Assembly (NCBI GenBank): GCA_021613335.1 | Contig: JAJTWR010000338.1 | Coordinates: 241,001-305,000 of the forward strand | Source of the DNA: Whitmania pigra | Lineage: Eukaryota; Annelida; Clitellata; Hirudinida; Haemopidae | Length of the DNA stretch: 64,000 nt | Reading direction: 5' to 3' | Shown: positions 55,390-64,000 of the stretch, piece after piece | Layout of the letters: each line of letters begins with the position of its first letter | Position numbering within the stretch: position 1 is the first letter of the stretch | The notes under the pieces: generated by a model | What the model was told of the DNA's origin: nothing | What the model saw: only the letters and a program-made list of their open reading frames with translations | Database searches by the model: none | Translations under genes and position numbers: made by a program

Positions 55390-57603
55390 CAGAGGCGTAG
55401 CTAGGGGGGGGCAAGGGGGTACATATGTCCCCGGGCGCCAAGATACAGGGGCGCCAAAATGAGGGTTACCTAATTTTGGCGACATTGGTAAAACAGGTCA
55501 CACTCACAAGCTAGCCAACAGCGGCGGCTGGAGCAGGGCAGATATGAGCCATCGTCTGATACGTCTGCCATCCAGACCTGGTTGATGCTGCTGCCAGCGC
55601 AGTGAACTCAGTGAGCCCACCACCACTGCTAGCTAGTCAGGATACGGATTCTGGATGCACTCTGCAGTGGCTACTACTGTAATACTAGAGTGTTGTTGAC
55701 GAACTTATTGTGGTTTAAAACGGATTACACTCTATTAAGGTATATTAAAACTTTTTATCAGAGACTGGTTGTGATTGTTCTAATATAGACAAAGATAAAC
55801 AACATTCGTGAAAGCGTGAAAATCAAAACAATTTCTGAAACTCCCATTGGTATCAGGCTAACGCAAAGTTGCACTGCAGCGAGCGCCCCCACCAGGCTTG
55901 GACTGGGCCGGTGGCCGCCAACTGCCAAAGAAAGTTATTATATTTTTAGTTTTTACTGAAATTACCGTTGATTATATGATAGCTTCAAATAATAGTTTGT
56001 ATTAAAAATCAAAGAATCATTTTTAGGTTATATCGAGATATATTCAAAAGATGCTGCAAGCCTAGAGAAAGTCATCGTCGAGAGACTGAATTCTGATGAG
56101 ATACCTCTAGCCGACTGTCGAGCTCAATGTTATGACAATGCTTCGGTGATGACTGGGCATATATCTGGCCTTCAACAACGAATATGTGACAGAAATCCTA
56201 GAGCACTGTTCGTCAACTGTGACAACCACAGCTTAAATTTAGCAGGTGTGTATTCAGCTAAGCAAGATCCTGTTGTCGTAACTTTTTTTGGAACACTTGA
56301 AAGCATATATTCGTTTTTCTCTCATTCAACAATTCGTTGGGAAGAATTAAAAAGAGCTCTTCCCATAACAGTAAAAAGAGAGTCTGAAACACGCTGGAGT
56401 GCACGATCTGAAGCTTTTAAAGCTATCCATGAAGGACTGGATGAACTAGTTGGATTGCTAGGAAATTATCGGAAGACTCCACTATGACACCTGAAACTAG
56501 AAGTGGTGCACAGCAGTTACTGGCCTGTATATTGAATTTTAATTTCATAGTTTTATTACACTTCTGGAATGTCGTTCTTGGAAAAATTGATCGTGCACAG
56601 AAGCGCCTACAAGATCCTACCATAAATTTCAAGGAAGCTCGACTGATATTGAATCTTTGGAGCAAGAATTTATCAAGCTTCGTGATGATTTGAGCCTGGC
56701 TGCGGTCGAAAACGCCAGAACAAAATGCACAGCATGGGATATTCCGGTAGAAAGAAGAATTAGGCGACGTAGGAGAATGCCTGGAGAACTGGCAAGAGAT
56801 GCAGGATTCTCATCAGAAGAGGAAGTAATGCGTGTTATGAAGAATGTGTTCGATCGTCTTCAACAGGAGATGTCAACACGTTTTTCACGACTCAAAGACC
56901 TGAACACAAAATTTGGATTTCTGCTGGACGTTAAGACTCTTCTGACATCTGACACAGATGAAGATGAAATTCGTCGAAGTTGTGCAGATTTTGCAACTTT
57001 CTAAGACACGGACATTAATGGCTACGAACTCTTCACCAAATGCTGCTGAAGAAAGCGAACTGAAACTCTACCAGAAACTCCTTTGGATCTCCTTGGTTTT
57101 ATTGTGCTTTATGGAAGCGACGTATTTCCGAATTTTCGAATTTCACTACAAATTTTGTTAGCAATAGCGGTTTCAATTGCAAGCTGTGAACGATCATTCA
57201 GCAAATTGAAACTTATTTTGTCGTATCTGCGTGCATCAATGGGTTAGGATCGTCTCAGTGATCTTGCTCTTCTTAGTATAGAAAGAGAAACGCTTGAGAA
57301 AACAGACTTTGATGACGTTATTGATCAGTTTGAACTGTTAAATCAAGAAAAATAAATCTATTTTAAACACTATTAGACTACTATGCATGTAAATCATCTT
57401 AGACTGACTGATTGGGTGACTGATGCGCTACTATTTGAAGAATGGTTTTTCACTTTTAAATGGATGCCTTGTGCCATTAAAATTTGATTTTTATTACAAT
57501 TTCAAATTTAGTGTAATACAGTAAGATTAAATATATAGACATGGAAAAGGGCGCCAATTCTATAGTTTGTCCCCGGGCGCAAAATACCCAGGCTACGCCT
57601 CTG
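55390..57603 (+). mobile_element. hAT DNA transposon, ZMYM1-like, degenerate, with TIRs and 8-bp TSD
   Basis: A 2214-bp element. The left end starts CAGAGGCGTAGCTAGG and the right end, on the complementary strand, reads CAGAGGCGTAGCCTGG: the first 12 bases are identical. A second inverted block, GTCCCCGGGCGC, lies inside both ends. It is flanked by a perfect 8-bp direct repeat ATTCACTT at 55382-55389 and 57604-57611, the target-site size typical of hAT. It sits in an ATTC-rich host stretch. The left 600 bp are non-coding and the rest holds broken transposase frames. It carries its own termini but no intact transposase, so it would be non-autonomous. Confidence 0.92.
56008..57355 (+). pseudogene. 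Broken hAT transposase inside the element
   Basis: Frames shift several times. The first piece, from about 56008 to 56487, reads DCRAQCYDNASVMTGHISGL and LFVNCDNHSLNLAG, matching the RNase-H-like region of ZMYM1-like hAT proteins (family pattern: YD-x-A-x-MxG, then C-x-x-HxLNL). The next pieces are at 56484-56693 and 56657-57004 (EFIKLRDDLSLAAVENAR, an Arg-rich RRIRRRRRMPG). The last, about 57080-57355, has the dimerisation motif SIASCERSFSKLKLI and, after one in-frame TAG, DLALLSIERE. Frameshifts and stops show it is inactive. Confidence 0.85.
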
Positions 57604-57939
57604 ATTCACTTATTCATTAATTCATTCACTAATTCATTCATTTGTCCACTCATCCATTGTTGCCCAGTCTCCGATGAAACAAAACTCCCCAAACCGCGTT
57701 AAGTAATGCATGGATGATATTAGTGTGTGCGTGTGTATGTGTGTGCGTGTGAGCGTGTGTGTTCATCACTTTATTATCACGTACGTTTGAAGTGGACGTG
57801 TGAGCACGACATTGACAACAACAACTGCATGAGAATTTTTCGGCTCTGCAAGGAGTGGCCCCATTTTCACTTCTTTGTTGTCGGGTTGTCTTCATCGCCG
57901 TCTCTTCTTCCCAAGGTGATAATTGCCTCATCAACGGCA

Positions 57940-58145
57940 TCATAATCATCATCGACGGCATTATCGTCGCTGTCATTCTCCTCGTCCTCCTCCTCCTCCT
58001 CGTCGTCATCATCATCATCATCATCATCGTCATCGTCATCGTCATCGTCATCATCGTCGTCAAAGTCATCATCGTCGTCAAAGTCATCAGCATAATCGCA
58101 AATATTACAACCGCTTCTTCCATCGTCATCACTATCATCATCGTC
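57940..58145 (+). repeat. Mixed CAT/CGT/CTC microsatellite
   Basis: Triplet runs CATCAT, CGTCAT, TCGTCG and a CCTCCTCCT block, adjacent to a GTGTGCGTGT dinucleotide tract at about 57724-57760. Confidence 0.85.
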
Positions 58146-58429
58146 CAAGGGTATTGGATGGTTATAAGGACTTTGCATCGCTGTTTTACTTTCACAATCC
58201 TACACCACGCTCATCGTGCCTCGTTAGTTAAATGCCTGAGTTGATGCACGAGTATCTGATTGATTGATTGATTGAATTGACTCATTCACGGTTGAAGGAA
58301 TGCATGAATGAATTGATGAAACTAACGCTCGGTTAACAGATGAGTGAATTCATGCAACTCATGCATGGATGCGCGTATCGACGCTCGATTAAATGAATGG
58401 ATGAACCGTCGAATGGATGGATGTATGGA

Positions 58430-58640
58430 TAAATAAATTATTGATTTATTGAAGGAATGGATGAATAAATTATTGATTTATTGAAGGAATGGATGAATGA
58501 ATTATTGATTGATTGATTGAAAGGATGGATGAATGAATTATTGATTGATTGATTGAAAGGATGGATAAATAAATTATTGATTTATTGAAGGAATGGATGA
58601 ATGAATTATTGATTGATTGATTGAAAGGATGGATGCACGT
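58430..58640. repeat. Minisatellite, about 32-36-bp unit
   Basis: About six copies of two related units: ATTATTGATTTATTGAAGGA and ATTATTGATTGATTGATTGA, each followed by ATGGATGAATGA-type sequence. Confidence 0.85.
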
Positions 58641-58759
58641 ACGACTGAGTAAATAAATAAATAAACGCATGGTTGAGTGAATCGAGTCGAGAGGAGACGA
58701 GTAAAAGAATCGACTGCTGAACGACTCCCGAGTGAGTGGGAAATCTGAGGAGGAAGAAA

Positions 58760-58965
58760 ATGGAATGAATGATGGAATGAATTAATGAAGGAATGGAGGA
58801 TGTAATGAGAGATGGAGTGAACTAATAAAGGAATAAAGGATGTAATGAGAGATGGAGTGAACTAATGAAGGAATGGAGGATAGACTGAGAGATGGAGTGA
58901 AAGGATGAATGAACAGAGGATGGACTGAGAGATGGGGTGAAAGGATGAAGGAACGAAGGAATGAC
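58760..58965. repeat. Minisatellite, about 44-bp unit
   Basis: Four to five copies built around GAGAGATGGAGTGAA and GAAGGAATGGAGGAT, increasingly diverged toward the right. Confidence 0.75.
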
Positions 58966-59170
58966 TGAAGAGACGCGGAGGTCTTCTGACTGCGGGTGAT
59001 TGTGGCCTGAGTTTATAGAAGCACTTCATTACGAGGCGCTTATCTTTTCCATTTCGTTTGTTCCAGCCGTATGACGTCATATATGACGTCAACCTAGCGG
59101 GCTCAGACCATCTATCAAGTCGCTTTGAATTTTACTTTCTGACGCCAAGGTCTCTCCATTGGCAATCATA

Positions 59171-59383
59171 ACTGATTGAAAAGTAATTGAATTAATAAAA
59201 GTAACTGAATTAACTGAATACATGTTAACTGATTTTAAAAGCAATTGAATTAATACACGTAACTGAATTACCTTAATACATGTTAACCGATTCCAAATGT
59301 AATTGAATTAATACAAGTAACTGAATTAACTGAATACATGCTAACTGATTGAAAGAAGAACTGAATTAATACGTAATAGTATA
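59171..59383. repeat. Minisatellite, about 58-bp unit, three and a half copies
   Basis: Each unit begins near CTGATT and includes AATTGAATTAATA, GTAACTGAATTA and ATACATGTTAAC. Confidence 0.85.
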
Positions 59384-59654
59384 GTACTTAATAAAGGTTC
59401 ATAAATTGGCTTACTAAAGGCTGGACGAGTAAGACAAAGAGATGCCCCGAACTAATGAGATTAGCTGATGGAAATGGCGTTTGTAAAATGGAATTATATT
59501 GTCAATTGTGTTTATTTTTCAATTTGTTAAGAGTTAATTGCCATTAAATTGTTATCGTCCATCAATCTTTTGTGATGGATGGTGATGAAATTTAAAAAAA
59601 AAAGATAGCTGTTCCAAAGTCTATCAATCAGTAGGTCACTCACTCAATCGCTCG

Positions 59655-59881
59655 CTCACTCACTCACTCACTCACTCACTCACTCACTCACTCACTCACT
59701 CACTCACTCACTCACTCACTCACTCACTCACTCACTCACTCACTCACTCACTCACTCACTCACTCACTCACTCACTCACTCACTCACTCACTCACTCACT
59801 CACTCACTCACTCACTCACTCACTCACTCACTCACTCACTCACTCACTCACTCACTCACTCATTCATTCATTCACTCACTG
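59655..59881 (+). repeat. (CTCA)n tetranucleotide microsatellite
   Basis: About 52 uninterrupted CTCA units (near 208 bp), then a short CATTCATTCATT end. This is the longest perfect microsatellite in the window. Confidence 0.97.
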
Positions 59882-60045
59882 ACTCAGCTTATTAAGACAT
59901 TTCAGATATGAGAATGTTCTTTACAACTTAAGGTCACAGATTGCTGCGTCCTCCTCGCTTGTACTGTTACGAGCATCTTGTAACAGCTGTCTCTAATGCG
60001 CTCAGTCGGATGTTGACTGCATTCTAATGAAAACCACCCATTCAT

Positions 60046-60296
60046 TCAGTTGTCATTCATCCATCCATTCATGCGTGCATTCATTCATTCATTCAGTTGT
60101 CATTCATCCATCCATTCATGCGTGCATTCATTCATTCATTCATTCGTACATTCATTCATTCATTCATCATTCATTCATTCATTCATTCATTCATTCATTC
60201 ATTCATTCACCCATCCACCCATCCATCCATCCATCCATCCATCCATCCATCCACCCATGCATCCATCCATCCACCTACCCACCCATCCATCCATCA
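60046..60296 (+). repeat. (ATTC)n passing into (ATCC)n
   Basis: ATTCATTC blocks, with a duplicated segment TTGTCATTCATCCATCCATT, pass into CCATCCATCC. The tetranucleotide changes by one base along the array. Confidence 0.93.
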
Positions 60297-60403
60297 CGCG
60301 TCAAGTCGTATCGGTCATGCTGAGCACCGACGTTCTCAAGGCAAACATTCCTCGTCCTTGCCGCGATTTTGGAAGCCACGATGCCGTCGACGATGACTAC
60401 TAT

Positions 60404-60440
60404 AATGACGACAATGATATTGATAATGATAATGATGACA

Positions 60441-60474
<34 letters not shown>

Positions 60475-60715
60475 CCACTAATGACGGTGGTGGTGATGAA
60501 GATGTCTTCTGTCATAGTCCGACAAATAACAACAAGATCCCGGTAACATTTTGATTCCTGTGAAAAAAGAAGCACCAATGACGCTGTGTGGTTGCCATGG
60601 AGAGAAGCAGTGAGAACCAACGATGCGGAAAATGTCTCGGAAATGGGCGCTTGGACGGATGTAAGGGACGGCAGCGATGACGACGACTACGAAGATGACG
60701 ATGGTAAAGACGACT

Positions 60716-60749
<34 letters not shown>

Positions 60750-60800
60750 CGACAACTTTGATGATGATGACGATGACGAAAACGACGATGATGACGAAGA
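60404..60800 (+). repeat. Two (GAT)n microsatellites
   Basis: GAT/AAT runs at about 60404-60478 and GAT/GAC runs at about 60667-60800, giving Asp-rich frames on the plus strand and His frames on the minus strand. Confidence 0.9.
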
Positions 60801-62279
60801 GGAGGACGGAAGTGGAGATGATGCTCTCCAGACACCCCCAGAAGGACTGACACGGACGGGATGAATGGATGAATGGAAAAGCGGTTATGGCTTCGAAATT
60901 TATGCAAATCGTCCTCAGAGGATGTTCATGGATTGGATTGGGATTATGATGACGATGACGACGACTAGGAACTCGCTGGTGAATGGATGAGTAGTTGTGG
61001 GCAGCAGGGGAGGGTCTGGCTTGAGTGGCCGAGTTGAAGTGGGTAAAAGGTCGTTCGAGAACATGTTGCGGTCGGGTGCAGAATCTTGTTTCACGTTTGG
61101 CGATTGGATTGCAAATCTCATTTGCTTGTGCTCTGCTATCCAGACTATGATGTTGTTGTTGCTACAGGGTTAATAACATCGTCAACGTTGTTGTTGTTGT
61201 TGTTGGAGTTGTTGTAGTTCTGTCATGTCCTCGAGCACGGATTTGACGATTGGCCGGAAAAACGGCGAGTCTTTTGCGTGTTCAAAGTGGCTCCTTCGAT
61301 TGTCATGTCTCGTTGCCTGCCTCGAACCACCGGGGAACACCATTTCTTCTCCGGCAAGTTTCCTTCCCTCCCTTGTGTCCCAGAAATTTGATTATCGTAC
61401 GAATTTTTCCAACTTTCTCCCTTCAAGACTCCTGCTTTTTCTTATTCTTTTTATTCTTATTTTTTTCTTTCTTATTATTATTCTTATTATTATTGTTATT
61501 ATTATTTTTGTTTTTGTTCTGAGTTTCCTTCTTTCCACGATCTGTCGTTCCGAGGCCATCGTGTGCAGTCGGCGCGAGGCAATCAAAGCCGTTCGTGATT
61601 GACCGCTAGCGATGAGCGGAGTGGGTAAATGGATGGGTGGGTGAGCGGAGTTGATGGGTAGGTGGGTGGGTGGGTGGGTAGTTGCGTGTTGAAGTTGTGA
61701 TCAAATTGTTTATCCTCATCAGAGAAGATGGATCGTTCCCTCAATGAACTGCACGCTCAGCTGCTCACTATCTACCCCTCACAAACCCTGAGGATATTTC
61801 GGCGATGATGATGGACGGTGATGACGTTGTTGACGATGATAATGATGACGATGATGATGACGACGACTCTGATGATAATGATGATGATAATGATGGTGGT
61901 ATGGGTCGCCGAAGAGCATCTGGGTTAGGAAGATTAGTCTATAAATTGAATAATTGGACGTGAAATTCTACTCTAAATTCTCCATCGACTGAGGTTAACC
62001 GTCTCCTGGAATGGTGGACAGACTTAAATGATAAATGGTATGGACCCCGTGCTAGGGGATGCCTGTGTCATTCACCCCTGCTGCCTAATGACGTTCAATT
62101 TAATGTCCGGGGGTGGATAGTCGGGTGTTTGAACAGATGGGTGGGTGGATGGTGCAATGGATGGATTGGAGTGAGTAAAAGGACGGACGGATAGATGAGT
62201 GGGTGCATTGTTGGATTTGAGCATGAGCGACCTGTGCCAATCCACCAACCAGACTGAACCTGACCTCCGCCTGGGTAAA

Positions 62280-62473
62280 CCCTGCGATGAATGTATGTAT
62301 GGATAGATAGGTGGGTGGATGGATGGATTGATGGATGATGGATGGATGGATGGATGATGGATGGATGGGTGGATGGATGGATGGATGGATAGGTGGGTGG
62401 ATGGATGGATGGGTGGATGGATGATGGATGGATGGATGGATGGGTGGGTGGGTGCACGGATGGATGGGTGACC
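62280..62473 (+). repeat. (GGAT)n/(GGTG)n microsatellite
   Basis: GATGGATGGATG with GGTGGGTGGGTG blocks and occasional 3-base ATG slips. A similar shorter tract lies at 61625-61680. Confidence 0.93.
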
Positions 62474-62904
62474 GGAGCAGATATCTCAGCGAGGAGGCAA
62501 TTGAGTGAATTAGTAGAGCGATTTAGAGCAAACAGTGGGCGGTGGGCTACGATTCGCACGTCAAGCCTCTGTGACCCCAACTAATCATTCGGAGGTTGCC
62601 AGACGAAGGCACCTCCGACAAACACGCTCAGACGATATGAAAGAAGACTACTGATGTTGCTGCTGCTGCTGTACAAAACTGATAACCGAAAATGGAAAAC
62701 CCACTTTGTAGAAACCGAGGCGAATCATAAGTGGGGTGGAGGTTCATGCCTTTGAGTGGACGCTTAAAGAGTGGGGAAAAAGAGGAGGAATAGGGAACGT
62801 TTCGAGGATTAGGGTGCTTTTGGTAGTGATGGTGGTGTTGGTAGTGATGGTACTTTTCTCAAGGATTTATTCACATGGAAACAATAAAGAACGTATGGGG
62901 ATCG

Positions 62905-62934
62905 CCGTCGTCGTCGTCGTCATCATCATCATAG

Positions 62935-62972
<38 letters not shown>

Positions 62973-62995
62973 GTCGTCATCATCATCATCACCCC
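62905..62995 (+). repeat. (CAT/CGT)n microsatellite
   Basis: CGTCGTCGT followed by CATCATCAT with a few GTC interruptions. Confidence 0.9.
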
Positions 62996-63095
62996 TACTT
63001 AGTGGGATGGATTTGTTATGGGCTTTATAATTTTATGCGCTTGCGAGCCAAGAAAATCAACACTAAATTTAATGAGCCCGTGTTGCCAGATAATT

Positions 63096-63193
63096 AGGAT
63101 GATGATGATGATGACGAAGATGAATGAATGAAACGATGATGGTAAATATGGTGATGGATGACGACGACGTTGATGATGATGATAACGACGACG

Positions 63194-63225
<32 letters not shown>

Positions 63226-63234
63226 TGGTGGTGG

Positions 63235-63268
<34 letters not shown>

Positions 63269-63270
63269 GG

Positions 63271-63308
<38 letters not shown>

Positions 63309-63356
63309 GTGATGGTGATGGTGATGATGATGATGATGATGGTGATGACGACGTTG
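63096..63356 (+). repeat. (GAT)n microsatellite, long and interrupted
   Basis: About 260 bp of GATGATGAT with GGTGGTGGT and GACGAC blocks. It is on the same strand as, and partly complementary to, the CAT tracts at 62905-62995 and 63530-63560. Confidence 0.93.
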
Positions 63357-63930
63357 ACCATGAGGTATGAAAACAAGGTGTGTGGTGCTTGATCAACACT
63401 TCCCTACTTTCCTCTTGAGCAGCATTCCAGGTGTCAATCACTCAGCAGGAAAATGACAGGAAACTACCTGATACGCGATACCTGGGATCAGACGGACTTC
63501 TTTGCGTCATCTCCTGCTCATAAACATCATCAGCATCATCATCGTCGTCATCATCGTCGTAATGGTGCAGAATAGCAAAATACCGATGACGCACAACGTG
63601 TAACAGTTGTGAGGATAGAAATGATTTCATCATAAATATTAAAAGCACGAATATAATTAGGACCAACGACTATAATATCAACATTAATAATAATAATAAT
63701 AATAAAAAAAAAATAATAACCAGATAGTCCCCACGGTCCATTAAAATTAATGGCTATATCGAGAAATAGCACAAACATTGTCGCCATCGTTGTCATCATA
63801 GTCGTCATCATGTTCATCATCATCATCATCATCATCCCATGGTTTGTTGGCATAAAACATTAGTTCAGCTTCGGAGTTTATTTACCGACGGATGAACAAA
63901 ACTCGACACGAATCTCCTTGCATATCGAAC

Positions 63931-64000
63931 CACCCATCCACCCACCCATCAATCCACTCAACCACCCACCCATCCATCCACCCAACCATCCACCCATCCA
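63931..64000 (+). repeat. (CCAC/CATC)n tetranucleotide tract, cut by right edge
   Basis: ACCCATCCACCCA-type repeats continue to the last base, so the true end lies outside the window. Confidence 0.9.

Larger units (their letters stand above)
57604..64000. other. Repeat-dominated right end without recognised gene
   Basis: About 6.4 kb of minisatellites and microsatellites separated by short unique sequence. Most open frames are translations of GAT/CAT or ATTC/ATCC repeats (Asp, His, Met, Ser-Ile-His-Pro runs). No exon with a recognised motif was found on either strand. Confidence 0.6.

Noticed and set aside
55998..56015. Host gene for a zinc-finger MYM protein
   Set aside because: The sequence lies inside an element with terminal inverted repeats and a target duplication and carries frameshifts, so it is a transposon relic.
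57650..58195. 181-aa minus-strand frame
   Set aside because: Dominated by Met/Thr and His/Thr runs from CAT and GTGT repeats.

Overview
This is a eukaryotic, animal nuclear window. Every recognisable gene is split by GT-AG introns, and the products are metazoan: a BMP-type R-Smad, an NCAM/fasciclin-II-type adhesion molecule, U1-70K, PP1, NMNAT, xanthine dehydrogenase, an atypical dual-specificity phosphatase and an enolase-phosphatase-like protein. The AT-rich spacers, many short introns (about 65-150 nt), heavy ATG/CAT microsatellite load, hAT transposon relics and SINE-like repeats suggest an invertebrate. A lophotrochozoan such as an annelid would fit, but that is an inference from style, not from a diagnostic marker. 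All exon models were built by hand from the reading frames. In each complete gene every junction keeps frame and the exon lengths sum to a whole number of codons.

Layout: 1-3344 (-) is the N-terminal third of xanthine dehydrogenase, cut by the left edge. 6406-8632 (-) is an unrecognised 693-aa Tyr/His/Arg/Ser-rich protein in three exons. 9910-13130 (+) is U1-70K in nine exons. 13800-17625 (-) is a GPI-type fasciclin II/NCAM homologue in ten exons. 21585-34904 (+) is an NMNAT gene whose introns are full of triplet microsatellites. A ninth, in-frame exon at 35045-35948 would give a long isoform with a disordered poly-His/poly-Gln tail. 38093-39156 (-) is a dual-specificity phosphatase, head to head with PP1 at 39901-42174 (+). 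42967-45912 (-) is Smad1/5/Mad in ten exons. 46808-48180 (-) is a diverged enolase-phosphatase E1 homologue in six exons.

From about 48.2 kb to the right edge I find no confident host gene. This part holds a broken hAT transposase (50711-51226), a 2214-bp hAT element with terminal inverted repeats and a perfect 8-bp target-site duplication (55390-57603), minisatellites, and long GAT/CAT, CAA, CTCA, ATTC/ATCC and GGAT microsatellites. The many 60-180-aa His, Asp, Met, Ser or Ile runs there are translated microsatellites, not genes.

The genes do not form one pathway, but several arrangements are notable. PP1 and the dual-specificity phosphatase share a 744-bp divergent intergenic region. U1-70K and the fasciclin gene converge. 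The unknown gene and U1-70K diverge, as do the fasciclin gene and NMNAT. I see no new defence-type or operon-like system. The most unusual items are the possible NMNAT tail isoform, the enolase-phosphatase with altered catalytic positions, the unknown 693-aa protein with an internal 14-3-3-like motif repeat, and an apparent tRNA-related SINE family.
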